NCBI RefSeq assembly: GCF_014217565.1
Contig: NZ_CP043661.1
Coordinates: forward strand, 3,906,001 to 3,970,000
Length of the DNA: 64,000 nt
DNA from: Kribbella qitaiheensis
GTDB lineage: Bacteria; Actinomycetota; Actinomycetes; Propionibacteriales; Kribbellaceae
Reading direction: 5' to 3'
Program-made: the position numbers and the translations under genes
In this document: in pieces, positions 53,388-61,233 of the stretch
Layout: each line of letters starts with the position of its first letter
Position numbering within the stretch: position 1 is the stretch's first letter
The notes under the pieces: generated by a model
Seen by the model: the letters and a program-made list of their open reading frames with translations, nothing else
Told to the model about the DNA's origin: nothing
The model's database searches: none

Positions 53388-53797
53388 TGCGCGTCTACCT
53401 GGACAGCAGCGCACTGATCAAGCGCGTGATCGAAGAGAAGGAATCGGACGAACTGGTGGAGTTCCTCGATACCCACTATCAGCAGGCGGATCTCCTGGCT
53501 TCGTCCTCGCTTGCCTGGGTCGAGGTATCTCGCGCTGTACTCGCCCGGGCCAAGTCGGTCGCGACGGCCGGTCAACTGATCGAGGACGCGATGTCCGGTG
53601 TCGACGAACGATCGATGTCGGCAGAAGTTGTGAGTGTCGCCCGGCGGATCGAACCGCTGGTACTACGAAGTCTCGACGCGATCCACCTGGCGACGGCCGT
53701 TCTGATCGACGCAGACCTCGTCGTCACCTACGACGATCGACTGGCAGATGCATGCCGGCGCAACGCGCTCGCGGTCGCAGCGCCGGGGCGGGACTGA
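53387..53797 (+). CDS. VapC-type PIN-domain toxin
   Basis: 136 residues. PIN-domain acidic residues are visible: YLDSSALIK (Asp at residue 6), SSSLAWVEVSRAV (Glu), LRSLDAIHLATAVLI (Asp) and TYDDRLADAC (Asp). It is probably a magnesium-dependent ribonuclease that cuts tRNA or rRNA when not bound by the antitoxin. Translation is coupled to the antitoxin gene. It is presumed active, as no lesion is visible. Confidence 0.9.
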   Translation: MRVYLDSSALIKRVIEEKESDELVEFLDTHYQQADLLASSSLAWVEVSRAVLARAKSVATAGQLIEDAMSGVDERSMSAEVVSVARRIEPLVLRSLDAIHLATAVLIDADLVVTYDDRLADACRRNALAVAAPGRD

Positions 53798-53861
53798 ATC
53801 CGCCCAACTGGCCTGATCGTGGTCGGCTGACAGTGTCGGTGGGGGTCGTCATGATGTCCGT

Positions 53862-54947
53862 ATGACGACCCTCTCGGCCGGCGCCATCAATCGCGCGACG
53901 CTTGCTCGGCAGCTTTTGCTGGAGCGCGCCGATGTGGGGGTGGTGGGCGCTGTTGGGCAACTGGTGGGGATGCAGGGGCAGGAGGCCAAGCATCCGTATG
54001 TCGGGTTGTGGTCGCGGCTGGTCGGGTTTGCCGATGAGCAGCTGACCAAGGCTGTCGAGGATCGGGAAGTGGTTCGGGCGACGTTGTTCCGGGGGACGTT
54101 GCATCTGGTGACCGCGGCGGACTATCTGCGGTTCCGGAGCACGATCGGGCCGATTCTGGAAGCCGGGTTGAAGCTGCTGGGCGATCGGGCCGAGGGGCTG
54201 GACGTCGGCGAGGTGGTGAAGGCCGCGCGGAAGATCCTCGCGAAGGAGCCGCTGACGTTCACCGAGGTGCGGGATGCGCTGGTCGAGCAGTTCCCCGGGG
54301 TGAACGATCGTGCGCTCGGGTTCTGCACGCGGATGATGGTGCCGCTGGTGATGTTCCCGACCGACACCCGCTGGGGGTGGCCCTCGAACGCACGGTTCAC
54401 GCCTGCTGAGGAGTGGCTCGGGGCGAAGATCCGGCAGGCCGCAGTACCGGAGGAGTTGGTGGTCAGGTATCTGGAGGCCTTCGGACCCGCGACGCCGGCC
54501 GACTTCCAGACCTGGTCGGGGCTGCCGAAGGCGAAGCCGCTGTTCGACAAGCTCGAGCTGGAGCAGTTCAAGGACGAGAACGGCAAGACTCTGTACGACG
54601 TACCGGAGGCGCCGCGTCCGGATGCGGAGACGCCGGCGCCCGTCAGGTTCCTGCCGGAGTTCGACAATCTGCTGCTCGCGCATGCGAAACGTGAGCGGAT
54701 CATCGCCGACGAACACCGCCCGGCCGTCTTCACCAAGAACCTGCGGATCAAGTCGACGTACACGGTCGACGGGCTCGTCGCGGGCCTGTGGACGGCGGAG
54801 AAGAAGCGCGGTGTGGCCACTCTCACGCTCACCCCGTTCGGCCGGACGCTGAAGAAGACGGCCGCCGAGCTCGAGCGGGAAGGGAGCGCGCTGCTGCGGT
54901 TCCTGGAGCCGGATGCGAAGACCTATGAAGTGGTTACGGCCAGTTGA
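53862..54947 (+). CDS. Winged-helix protein, AlkZ/YcaQ-like (HTH_42)
   Basis: 361 residues, family HTH_42 (DUF1006). GQLVGMQGQEAKHPYVGLWS contains a Q-x-Q motif (Gln-Gly-Gln), the catalytic signature of AlkZ-type DNA glycosylases that open interstrand crosslinks in Streptomyces. FRGTLHLVTAADYLRFRSTI and ARFLPEFDNLLLAHAKRER-type sequence (VRFLPEFDNLLLAHAKRERI) are further conserved blocks. A role in DNA repair is plausible, though many actinobacterial paralogues have no proven activity. CATGAT at 53850-53855 is 6 bases before the ATG, a possible leaderless start. Confidence 0.8.
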   Translation: MTTLSAGAINRATLARQLLLERADVGVVGAVGQLVGMQGQEAKHPYVGLWSRLVGFADEQLTKAVEDREVVRATLFRGTLHLVTAADYLRFRSTIGPILEAGLKLLGDRAEGLDVGEVVKAARKILAKEPLTFTEVRDALVEQFPGVNDRALGFCTRMMVPLVMFPTDTRWGWPSNARFTPAEEWLGAKIRQAAVPEELVVRYLEAFGPATPADFQTWSGLPKAKPLFDKLELEQFKDENGKTLYDVPEAPRPDAETPAPVRFLPEFDNLLLAHAKRERIIADEHRPAVFTKNLRIKSTYTVDGLVAGLWTAEKKRGVATLTLTPFGRTLKKTAAELEREGSALLRFLEPDAKTYEVVTAS

Positions 54948-55009
54948 TGAGGTAGTTGTCACACGTCGGATGACTGGGCTAGGACCGCCGGTAAGAGTGG
55001 AATAGACGG

Positions 55010-55834
55010 ATGAGCACAGTCCCCACCATCACTCTGGACAACGGCGTCGAGATCCCGCAGCTGGGCCTGGGGGTCTGGCAGATCGACGACGCGATTGTCA
55101 CCGGCGTGGTCGAGTCGGCCCTCGAGGCCGGCTACCGGCACATCGACACGGCGGCGATCTACGGCAACGAGGAGGGCGTCGGCCGGGCACTCGCCGCCGC
55201 CGGCCTCCCCCGCGAAGAGCTCTTCGTCACCACCAAGGTGTGGAACAGCGAGCAGGGGTACGACTCCACCCTGAAGGCGTTCGACGAGAGTCTCGCCCGT
55301 CTCGGGCTGGACCACGTCGACCTGTACCTGATCCACTGGCAGGCCCTGAAGAAGGACAAGTACGTCGAGACCTGGAAGGCGTTCGAGCAGCTGTACGCCG
55401 ACAAGCGGGTGCGCGCGATCGGGGTGTCGAACTTCCACATCCCTGCCCTGCAACGGCTCTTCGACGAGACCGACGTGCGCCCGACGGTCAACCAGATCGA
55501 GTTGCACCCGGCGTTCCCGCAGGACGAGCTGCGCGCGTTCAACGCGGAGAACGACATCGTCACCGAGGCGTGGAGCCCGCTGGCCTCGGGCGAGTTGCTC
55601 GGCAACGCGACGCTGGCGAAGCTCGGCGAGAAGTACGGCAAGTCGCCGGCCCAGGTCGTCATCCGCTGGCACCTGCAGCTGGGCAACGTGGTGATCCCGA
55701 AGTCGAAGACCCCGGCCAGGGTCGCGGAGAACATCGACGTGTTCGACTTCAAGCTGGACAACGAGGACATGGCCGCGATCGCCGACCTCGAGACCGGCGT
55801 CCGGGTCGGCGGCGACCCCGACACCTTCGGCTGA
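55010..55834 (+). CDS. Aldo/keto reductase
   Basis: 274 residues, one TIM-barrel AKR domain. The catalytic tetrad is visible: Asp in YRHIDTAAIYGNEEGVG with Tyr in AIYGN, Lys in VTTKVWNSEQG and His in DLYLIHWQAL. VIPKSKTPARVAENIDVFDF is the NADPH-binding segment. It resembles AKR5-type 2,5-diketo-D-gluconate reductase-like enzymes of actinomycetes. Substrate not known. It is convergent with a LysR gene 1 base away. Confidence 0.93.
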   Translation: MSTVPTITLDNGVEIPQLGLGVWQIDDAIVTGVVESALEAGYRHIDTAAIYGNEEGVGRALAAAGLPREELFVTTKVWNSEQGYDSTLKAFDESLARLGLDHVDLYLIHWQALKKDKYVETWKAFEQLYADKRVRAIGVSNFHIPALQRLFDETDVRPTVNQIELHPAFPQDELRAFNAENDIVTEAWSPLASGELLGNATLAKLGEKYGKSPAQVVIRWHLQLGNVVIPKSKTPARVAENIDVFDFKLDNEDMAAIADLETGVRVGGDPDTFG

Positions 55835-55835
55835 G

Positions 55836-56714
55836 TCAGACCAGCTGGAGGAACCGCTCCAGCACCGGCGAGGAGTTGTCCGGCGACCACGCCACCGAGA
55901 GTTGCCACAGCGGCAGGTCGTCGGACAACTTGCGGTAGACGACGGCCTCGGGGTCGATCGGCGGGGTCGGCGCGATCAGCAGCGAAACCCCGAGCCCGGC
56001 CGTGACCAGCGACACGATCGTCTGTACGTCGGCGCCCTCCTGCACGATGCGCGGCACGAATCCGGCCGCCCGGCAGTAGCCGACGATCGTGTCGTGCACG
56101 GACGGCCCGGTGGTCCGCGTGTAGAGCACGAACGTGTCCTCGGCCAGGTCGGCCAGACTGATCCGCTTCCGCTTGGCAAGGCGGTGCTTCGCCGGCAGCG
56201 CGGCCACCAACGGATCCTGCGAGACCATCCGCGACGACACACCTGGCTCGGCCGCCGGTAGCCGCAGCAGGCCGACGTCGATCCGGCCGTCGCGCAGCGC
56301 GTCCGTCTGCCGCAACGTCGTCATCGTCTCCAGGTCCAGCACTACCTCGGGATAGGCCGCCCGAAACGCGCCGAGCAGTCGCGGCAGCGCCTCGAAGGTC
56401 GCGGACTGGACGAACCGCAACCGCAGCGTCCCCAGCTCACCCCGCTGCGTCCGCTGAGCAGTGCGAACCGCTTCGTCAGCCCTGCGCAACAACTCCTTCG
56501 CGTCGGCGAGGAACGCCGTACCGGCCGCCGTCAGGACGAATCGGCGGCGCACCCGGGCGAACAGTTCGACCCCGAGGTCGTGCTCGAGTGCCGCGATCTG
56601 CCGACTCAGCGACGGCTGGGTCAGGTGCAGCCGGACGGCCGCCCGGCCGACGTTCAGCTCCTCGGCGACGACCACGAACGAGTTCAGCTGGCGAAGCTCC
56701 ACGGTCGACATCAT
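55836..56714 (-). CDS. LysR-family transcriptional regulator
   Basis: 292 residues. Winged helix: LRQLNSFVVVAEELNVGRAA, then VRLHLTQPSLSRQIAALEHD. The periplasmic-binding-like effector domain follows (TLRLRFVQSATFEALPRLLG to the end). It is divergent from a small gene at 56804; the gap has a CCAAT-N6-ATTGG palindrome that could be its binding site. The effector is unknown. Confidence 0.9.
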   Translation of the reverse strand: MMSTVELRQLNSFVVVAEELNVGRAAVRLHLTQPSLSRQIAALEHDLGVELFARVRRRFVLTAAGTAFLADAKELLRRADEAVRTAQRTQRGELGTLRLRFVQSATFEALPRLLGAFRAAYPEVVLDLETMTTLRQTDALRDGRIDVGLLRLPAAEPGVSSRMVSQDPLVAALPAKHRLAKRKRISLADLAEDTFVLYTRTTGPSVHDTIVGYCRAAGFVPRIVQEGADVQTIVSLVTAGLGVSLLIAPTPPIDPEAVVYRKLSDDLPLWQLSVAWSPDNSSPVLERFLQLV

Positions 56715-56736
56715 GCACCAGACGCATCAATTTGGC

Positions 56737-56752
56737 CCAATACCTTCATTGG
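56737..56752. promoter_or_regulatory. Palindrome in the LysR promoter region
   Basis: CCAATACCTTCATTGG, 5-base arms with a 6-base spacer, between the divergent LysR gene and the small gene at 56804. The size matches a LysR recognition site, but the T-N11-A core is not strict. Confidence 0.4.
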
Positions 56753-56803
56753 ACGTATCGACGTCACGGTCCTTACCGTCGACAGGACGAAAGGAACCCA
56801 CTG

Positions 56804-57058
56804 ATGTACTTCTTCCCGATCTCCGTGATCAACAAGGTGGCCGAGGAGAGTCGCTCCGGCCGGCCGGCCGCGCCCGTCGTCCCGCACGAACCGCCCCGCC
56901 TCAGCTGGTTCAGCCTCGAACGACGGCTGGAACGCGCCACCCGGCGATCGCTACGGCGGGCCGGCCGCGCGCACGGCACCGACGCCGCGGCGGCGTTGTG
57001 CGAAGCTGAGCCCCGTGATCGAAGTCCGAAGGTTGCGGGTGCTCCGCGCACTTGCTGA
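56804..57058 (+). CDS. Small Arg-rich protein of unknown function
   Basis: 84 residues from the ATG at 56804 (AAGGA 8 bases upstream). It starts MYFFPISVINKVAEESRSGR and then becomes basic (LERRLERATRRSLRRAGRAH). Its last 44 bases overlap the next LysR gene in another frame. Divergent position next to a LysR regulator and the ribosome-binding site support it; no family recognised. The C-terminal part may only be frame-open over the neighbour's start. Confidence 0.5.
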   Translation: MYFFPISVINKVAEESRSGRPAAPVVPHEPPRLSWFSLERRLERATRRSLRRAGRAHGTDAAAALCEAEPRDRSPKVAGAPRTC

Positions 57059-57932
57059 TCACGGCACCGTGACGGCGGCCGCCGAGGTGCTGCACCTGAC
57101 CCCGTCGGCCGTCTCACAGCAGTTGGCCGCATTGGAATCCGAGGTCGGCCAGGAACTCCTCGAACGCCGCGGCCGCCGGGTCGCGATCACCTCGGCCGGT
57201 CGGCTCCTGCTCACCCACGCCGACACCATCCTGGCCGACGTCGAACGCGCCGAGGACGCGATGCGCCTGTACGCCGAAGGCGCCACCGGCGAACTCCGGG
57301 TCGCCGCTTTCGCGACCGCGATCAGCCTTCTGGTCGCCCCGTCACTGGCCCAGCTCCGGGCCAGCACGCCCGGCCTGCGCCTCGTAGTACGAGATGCCGA
57401 AGGTCACCAGGGCATCACCCAGCTCCTCGACGGCGAGGTGGAACTGGCCGTCGCCGTCGAGCACCGTGGATCACTCCGCTCTGACGACCACCGGGTGACC
57501 CGGATCCCCTTGTACGCCGAGCCTTTCGTCGCACTGCTTCCTGCCGGCCACCCGGCCGCCGTCGACGCCGCGGTCGACCTCGCGAAACTGGCCGACGACG
57601 ACTGGATCATGACCTCGATCGGCAACCCGATCCGCGACGTCGTCCTGCTCGCCTGCGAACAAGCCGGTTTCGCTCCTCGCATCACCCACCACTCCGACGA
57701 CTTCAGCGCAGTGGCCGCCCTGGCCGCCGCCGGTGCGGGCGTCTCGCTGGTCCCCCAGCTGGCGCTCCCGCATCCGGGCACCGCCGTACTGCGTCCGCTC
57801 GCGCCGCCGACGCCAACTCGCCGCGTCTACGCCGCCACCCGCACCGGCCGCGCGGACCACCCGTTGATCAAGGCAACCATCAGCGCGTTGTCCGAAACGG
57901 CCGCGGCGCTCCCGCTGAGCACAGCGAAGTGA
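57015..57932 (+). CDS. LysR-family transcriptional regulator
   Basis: 305 residues from the GTG at 57015. Winged helix LRVLRALADHGTVTAAAEVL, then HLTPSAVSQQLAALESEVGQ; effector domain with GELRVAAFATAISLLVAPSL and AALAAAGAGVSLVPQLALP. It resembles the ArgP/IciA-like and amino-acid-responsive group only loosely. The target is unknown: downstream genes are a remnant and a convergent HxlR gene. Confidence 0.9.
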   Translation: MIEVRRLRVLRALADHGTVTAAAEVLHLTPSAVSQQLAALESEVGQELLERRGRRVAITSAGRLLLTHADTILADVERAEDAMRLYAEGATGELRVAAFATAISLLVAPSLAQLRASTPGLRLVVRDAEGHQGITQLLDGEVELAVAVEHRGSLRSDDHRVTRIPLYAEPFVALLPAGHPAAVDAAVDLAKLADDDWIMTSIGNPIRDVVLLACEQAGFAPRITHHSDDFSAVAALAAAGAGVSLVPQLALPHPGTAVLRPLAPPTPTRRVYAATRTGRADHPLIKATISALSETAAALPLSTAK

Positions 57933-57960
57933 CGCAGGTCACAGAACTGATCCAGCCGAT

Positions 57961-58119
57961 GAGGCGGTCCATGCTGGTGACAACTACACCCGGTTCAACC
58001 TGAAGCAGGGCTACCTCGCCATCGCCGAGCAGTCACCGCTCTCGTCGTACCTGACGAACTTCACCGCGATCGCCGCCTCGGTCGAACTGACCGCCGCGAA
58101 CGGGGACCCTGTGCGGTGA
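57961..58119 (+). pseudogene. C-terminal remnant of an unrecognised gene
   Basis: An open frame without a start codon reads EAVHAGDNYTRFNLKQGYLA, then IAEQSPLSSYLTNFTAIAAS and ends VELTAANGDPVR. It looks like the tail of a real protein, but no start, N-terminal part or ribosome-binding site precedes it, since the LysR gene ends at 57932. I do not recognise the family. It is convergent with the HxlR gene and nearly touches it. Confidence 0.45.
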
Positions 58120-58120
58120 G

Positions 58121-58492
58121 TCAGGCCTTGGCTTCGTCGTACGCGGCGCGGGCCGCCTGCACGTCGGGGACCCTGCGCTCGACCCAGCGGGCGAGGCTGG
58201 AGACCTGGCCGGCGGCTTCTTCACCCAGCGGTGTGAGTGCGTAGTCGACGCGGGGCGGGATGACCGGCTTGGCATCCCGGAGGACGAAACCGTCCCGCTC
58301 GAGCGCCTGCAGGGTCTGCGCGAGCATCTTCTCACTCACCCCACCAACGTGGCGGCGGAGCTCGCTGAATCGGTACGAGCGCTCGAGGAGGGCCGCGAGG
58401 ACGAGGACACCCCAGCGGCTGGTGACGTGTTCGAGGATCACGCGCGACGGGCAGTTGACGCGGTTCACGTCGGGAATCAGCAGCTCGGTCAT
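58121..58492 (-). CDS. HxlR-family transcriptional regulator
   Basis: 123 residues from the ATG at 58492. One winged-helix domain: VNCPSRVILEHVTSRWGVLV with the conserved N-terminal Cys, LLERSYRFSELRRHVGGVSE, KMLAQTLQALERDGFVLRDA and VDYALTPLGEEAAG. In YodB/HypR relatives this Cys senses quinones or electrophiles. The divergent gene encodes a quinone-reductase-like NAD(P)-binding protein and a perfect palindrome lies between, so redox-controlled repression is likely. Confidence 0.92.
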   Translation of the reverse strand: MTELLIPDVNRVNCPSRVILEHVTSRWGVLVLAALLERSYRFSELRRHVGGVSEKMLAQTLQALERDGFVLRDAKPVIPPRVDYALTPLGEEAAGQVSSLARWVERRVPDVQAARAAYDEAKA

Positions 58493-58537
58493 CGTCGGTC
58501 TCCTCTTGCTCACCTGAGTAGCAGTACCTTACTTCAA

Positions 58538-58568
58538 AGTGGGTACTTCCGTGAAGGTAGTACCCACT
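58538..58568. promoter_or_regulatory. HxlR-type operator between regulator and target
   Basis: AGTGGGTACT-N11-AGTACCCACT, perfect 10-base arms; the arms are 21 bases apart centre to centre, two helical turns. It lies in the 122-base gap between divergent starts. Confidence 0.85.
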
Positions 58569-58614
58569 CTACAGTTAGTGTCACAACCAAGCGACCTAAC
58601 TCAGGAGTCTTTCG

Positions 58615-59484
58615 ATGAGCATCGTCATCACCGGCGCGACCGGTCAGCTCGGCCGCCTCGTCATCGCCGAACTGCTGGCCGCCGGGGTCCCCGCCGACGG
58701 GATCACCGCCGTTGCCCGCAGCAAGGAAAAGGCGGCCGACCTGGCCGAGCAGGGAATGCGCATCCTCGAGGCTGACTACGACAAGCCCGAGACGTTCGAA
58801 GGCGCGTTCGACGCCGCGGACCGGGTGCTGCTGATCTCGGCGAGCGAGGCCGGCCGCCGGATCCCGCAGCACCAGGCCGTCATCGACGCGGCCAAGGCGG
58901 CGGGGGTGGCGCAACTGGCATACACGGGCATCTTCGGCGGCCCCAAGGCCGACTTCCTGCTGGCGGCGGACCACCGCGCGACCGAGCAGGCGATCCTCGA
59001 CTCCGGCCTGCCCTACACGTTCCTGCGCAACAACTGGTACACCGAGATGCTGACCGGCGGCCTCGCCGGAGTCGTCGAGCACGGCGCGGTCGTCAACGGC
59101 GTCGGACCGGACAGCACCCTCGCGACCGCGACCCGCGTAGACTACGCGGCTGCCGCGGCCGTTGCCGTCAGCACCGATGGTCATCTGAACAAGGCGCACG
59201 AACTCAGCGGCGACACCGCTTGGACCTTCGGCGACTTCGTAGCCGAAGTCACCCGGCAGACCGGCAAGCCGGCGGTCCACCAGACGATCAGCCACGAGGA
59301 GAACCTTGCCCGCCTGGTCGGCTACGGCATTCCCGAAGGCTTCGCGGAGATCCTCGCCGACGTGGACGACGCCATCAGCCGCGGCGCCCTGTCCGGTACG
59401 CCGGGCGACCTGTCCCGCCTGATCGGCCGCCCGACGACGCCACTGGCCGACACCATCGCCGCAGAGCTCGCGGCGACCAGCTGA
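58615..59484 (+). CDS. NmrA-like NAD(P)-binding protein, QorB-type quinone reductase
   Basis: 289 residues. The N-terminal MSIVITGATGQLGRLVIAEL is the atypical SDR (NmrA) cofactor loop, followed by ADYDKPETFEGAFDAADRVL and LPYTFLRNNWYTEMLTGGLA. These match the QorB/YtfG NADPH-quinone reductase group of E. coli. It has no classical Tyr-x3-Lys motif, as is normal for the group. Regulated by the divergent HxlR protein through the palindrome at 58538. Confidence 0.88.
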   Translation: MSIVITGATGQLGRLVIAELLAAGVPADGITAVARSKEKAADLAEQGMRILEADYDKPETFEGAFDAADRVLLISASEAGRRIPQHQAVIDAAKAAGVAQLAYTGIFGGPKADFLLAADHRATEQAILDSGLPYTFLRNNWYTEMLTGGLAGVVEHGAVVNGVGPDSTLATATRVDYAAAAAVAVSTDGHLNKAHELSGDTAWTFGDFVAEVTRQTGKPAVHQTISHEENLARLVGYGIPEGFAEILADVDDAISRGALSGTPGDLSRLIGRPTTPLADTIAAELAATS

Positions 59485-59499
59485 TCCGGCGTACCGGCG

Positions 59500-60291
59500 C
59501 TATGGGAGGTGGGCAGCGGCGAGGCGGGCGAACTTCTCGAAGTTGGCCGGCTTGACGCCCTTGCCCATCTCGCGGAAGGCGACCACGCTCACGACGCTGC
59601 CCTTGAGCGTCACGGCGTACGGGAAGCCACCGTCCTCGCTGCCCGGATCGGACGGCAGTGGGTAGTCGTACCAGCGCAGGATCGAGGTCGCGTCGCCCGC
59701 CGCCAGCGTCCGGTTCTCGGTCAGCTTGCGAGCGTGGGTCGGCGCGGGTCTCGCCGCCTTGCAGGACTTGATCGTCTTCACGATCGACTCGTACGCCGCC
59801 TTCGCCGCGGCCGGCGTCTTGTAGCGGGTGAGCCACTGCCCACCGGATGCGTCCAGGCCGTTCGCGTAGTTGCGGCTCAGGCTGCCCGCGACCCCATCCC
59901 CTCGCGTCGACGCACGCCCGCAGATCGGCGTACTGGCACTGCCAGTGGTCTCAGCCCAGCGCCGATTCGGATCAGCCTTGGCCACCTCGACCCCAGTCAG
60001 CAGCATCGAGGCGACAACCCTGACCGGCGCACTCGGCGAGGAAGTAGGGGTGGGCCCACCAGGAGTCTGACTCGGCCCGTCACCCGGCGTCGCAGTACCA
60101 GGCTTCGGCGGCAAACGGGACGGCGTCACAGTCGGCGTACCAACCGTCTCGGTCGGCATCGAAGTCGGAGCACCGGTCGGGGTGCCACTCCCCGCCGTCG
60201 GCTTCTGATCGTTGCCACAAGCCACCACCAAAAACCCGACCGCCGCCGCCGTAGCAACCACCGCGACCCGCTTCGATCCCCGTACGCCCAT
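59500..60291 (-). CDS. Lipoprotein of unknown function
   Basis: 263 residues from the ATG at 60291. Signal sequence with basic start (GVRGSKRVAVVATAAAVGF) and lipobox LVVACG, Cys near residue 24. A Thr/Pro-rich linker (PTSMPTETVGTPTVTPSRLP) separates it from a globular domain with RNYANGLDASGGQWLTRYKT, AAKAAYESIVKTIKSCKA and SVVSVVAFREMGKGVKPANF. This is a frequent actinobacterial layout for surface lipoproteins of the PknH-sensor-like type, but no specific family is certain. It is convergent with the QorB-type gene. Confidence 0.75.
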   Translation of the reverse strand: MGVRGSKRVAVVATAAAVGFLVVACGNDQKPTAGSGTPTGAPTSMPTETVGTPTVTPSRLPPKPGTATPGDGPSQTPGGPTPTSSPSAPVRVVASMLLTGVEVAKADPNRRWAETTGSASTPICGRASTRGDGVAGSLSRNYANGLDASGGQWLTRYKTPAAAKAAYESIVKTIKSCKAARPAPTHARKLTENRTLAAGDATSILRWYDYPLPSDPGSEDGGFPYAVTLKGSVVSVVAFREMGKGVKPANFEKFARLAAAHLP

Positions 60292-60384
60292 CCCCAACCA
60301 ACCTTCCCGCGAAGCTTCCCTTGCCCCCTGGACGCTAGCGAGAAGCATGAAGTTGAGTTGGGATTTCGGCTGCGACCGGCCGAA

Positions 60385-61152
60385 TCAGGCTCGGCGGCGG
60401 CCGTCGAGGCCTACGGTGGAGAGACGGGCGATGAGGGTGCGGGGGGTGTAGCGGGCGGCTGCGGTGATGAGTTTGTAGCGGCGGCTCGGGATGGAGATCG
60501 CCTTGCCGCGCATCAGGTCGGACCAGGCCTCGTCGACCAGGTCGGTCGCGTCCAGCCACATGAACGACGGGATGATCGTCTTGTCCATCCCCATCCGCTC
60601 GTGGAACTCGGTGTGCACGAAGCCGGGGCACAAGGCCATCACGGCAACACCCTTGGAATGCAGCTCGATCGCGAGGCCGGCGGTGAAGTTGGTGACCCAC
60701 GACTTGTGGGCGCTGTAGCTGCCACGCTGCAGGAATCCCGCGACCGACGACACGTTGATCACCGCACCGGAGCCACGCTCGATCATCGGCAGCACGGCGG
60801 CGTGGGTGAGCCGCAGCACGACGCGAACCAGGAGATCGAGTTGCTTCTCCTCGACCTCGACCGGGTTCGCCCAGAACGGCTTCTGCTGGCCGAAGCCGGC
60901 GTTGTTCACCAGTACTTCGATCGGCCCGGTGGCGAACCGCTGCTCGACCCGGGCGAGTTGCCCGGGCTCCGTCAGATCCGCCGCCAGCACCTCGCACGCC
61001 ACGCCATGCAGCCGGGAGATCTCCGTGGCGACCTCCTTCAGCCGCGCCTCGTCCCGCGCGACCAGGACCAGGTCGTAGCCCTCACCCGCCAACTTGTCCG
61101 CAAAGGCCCGGCCGATCCCGGCAGTAGGTCCAGTGATGAGTGCCGTCGCCAC
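60385..61152 (-). CDS. Short-chain dehydrogenase/reductase
   Basis: 255 residues from the GTG at 61152. Cofactor loop ALITGPTAGIGRAFADKLA (Pro replaces a more usual residue), VNNAGFG, catalytic Ser in VINVSSVAGF and the Tyr-x3-Lys in SYSAHKSWV. The C-terminal part (AVMALCPGFVHTEFHERMGM) is like DltE/YqjQ-type ketoreductases. Its 5' leader is nearly the same as that of the lipoate-ligase-like gene just upstream. Confidence 0.9.
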   Translation of the reverse strand: MATALITGPTAGIGRAFADKLAGEGYDLVLVARDEARLKEVATEISRLHGVACEVLAADLTEPGQLARVEQRFATGPIEVLVNNAGFGQQKPFWANPVEVEEKQLDLLVRVVLRLTHAAVLPMIERGSGAVINVSSVAGFLQRGSYSAHKSWVTNFTAGLAIELHSKGVAVMALCPGFVHTEFHERMGMDKTIIPSFMWLDATDLVDEAWSDLMRGKAISIPSRRYKLITAAARYTPRTLIARLSTVGLDGRRRA

Positions 61153-61193
61153 AGCTTCATTCCTCCCGTCGATGACCCAGCCAGTCTGTCACT
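61145..61193. repeat. 49-base leader repeat, copy 1
   Basis: 41 of 49 bases match 61982-62030. Both copies overlap a GTG start on the minus strand with the same GGAGGA-containing leader and the same first three codons. Confidence 0.75.
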
Positions 61194-61233
61194 ACTCTGC
61201 CCAGATGCCGCTCGACATCGTCGACGGGTGTGG

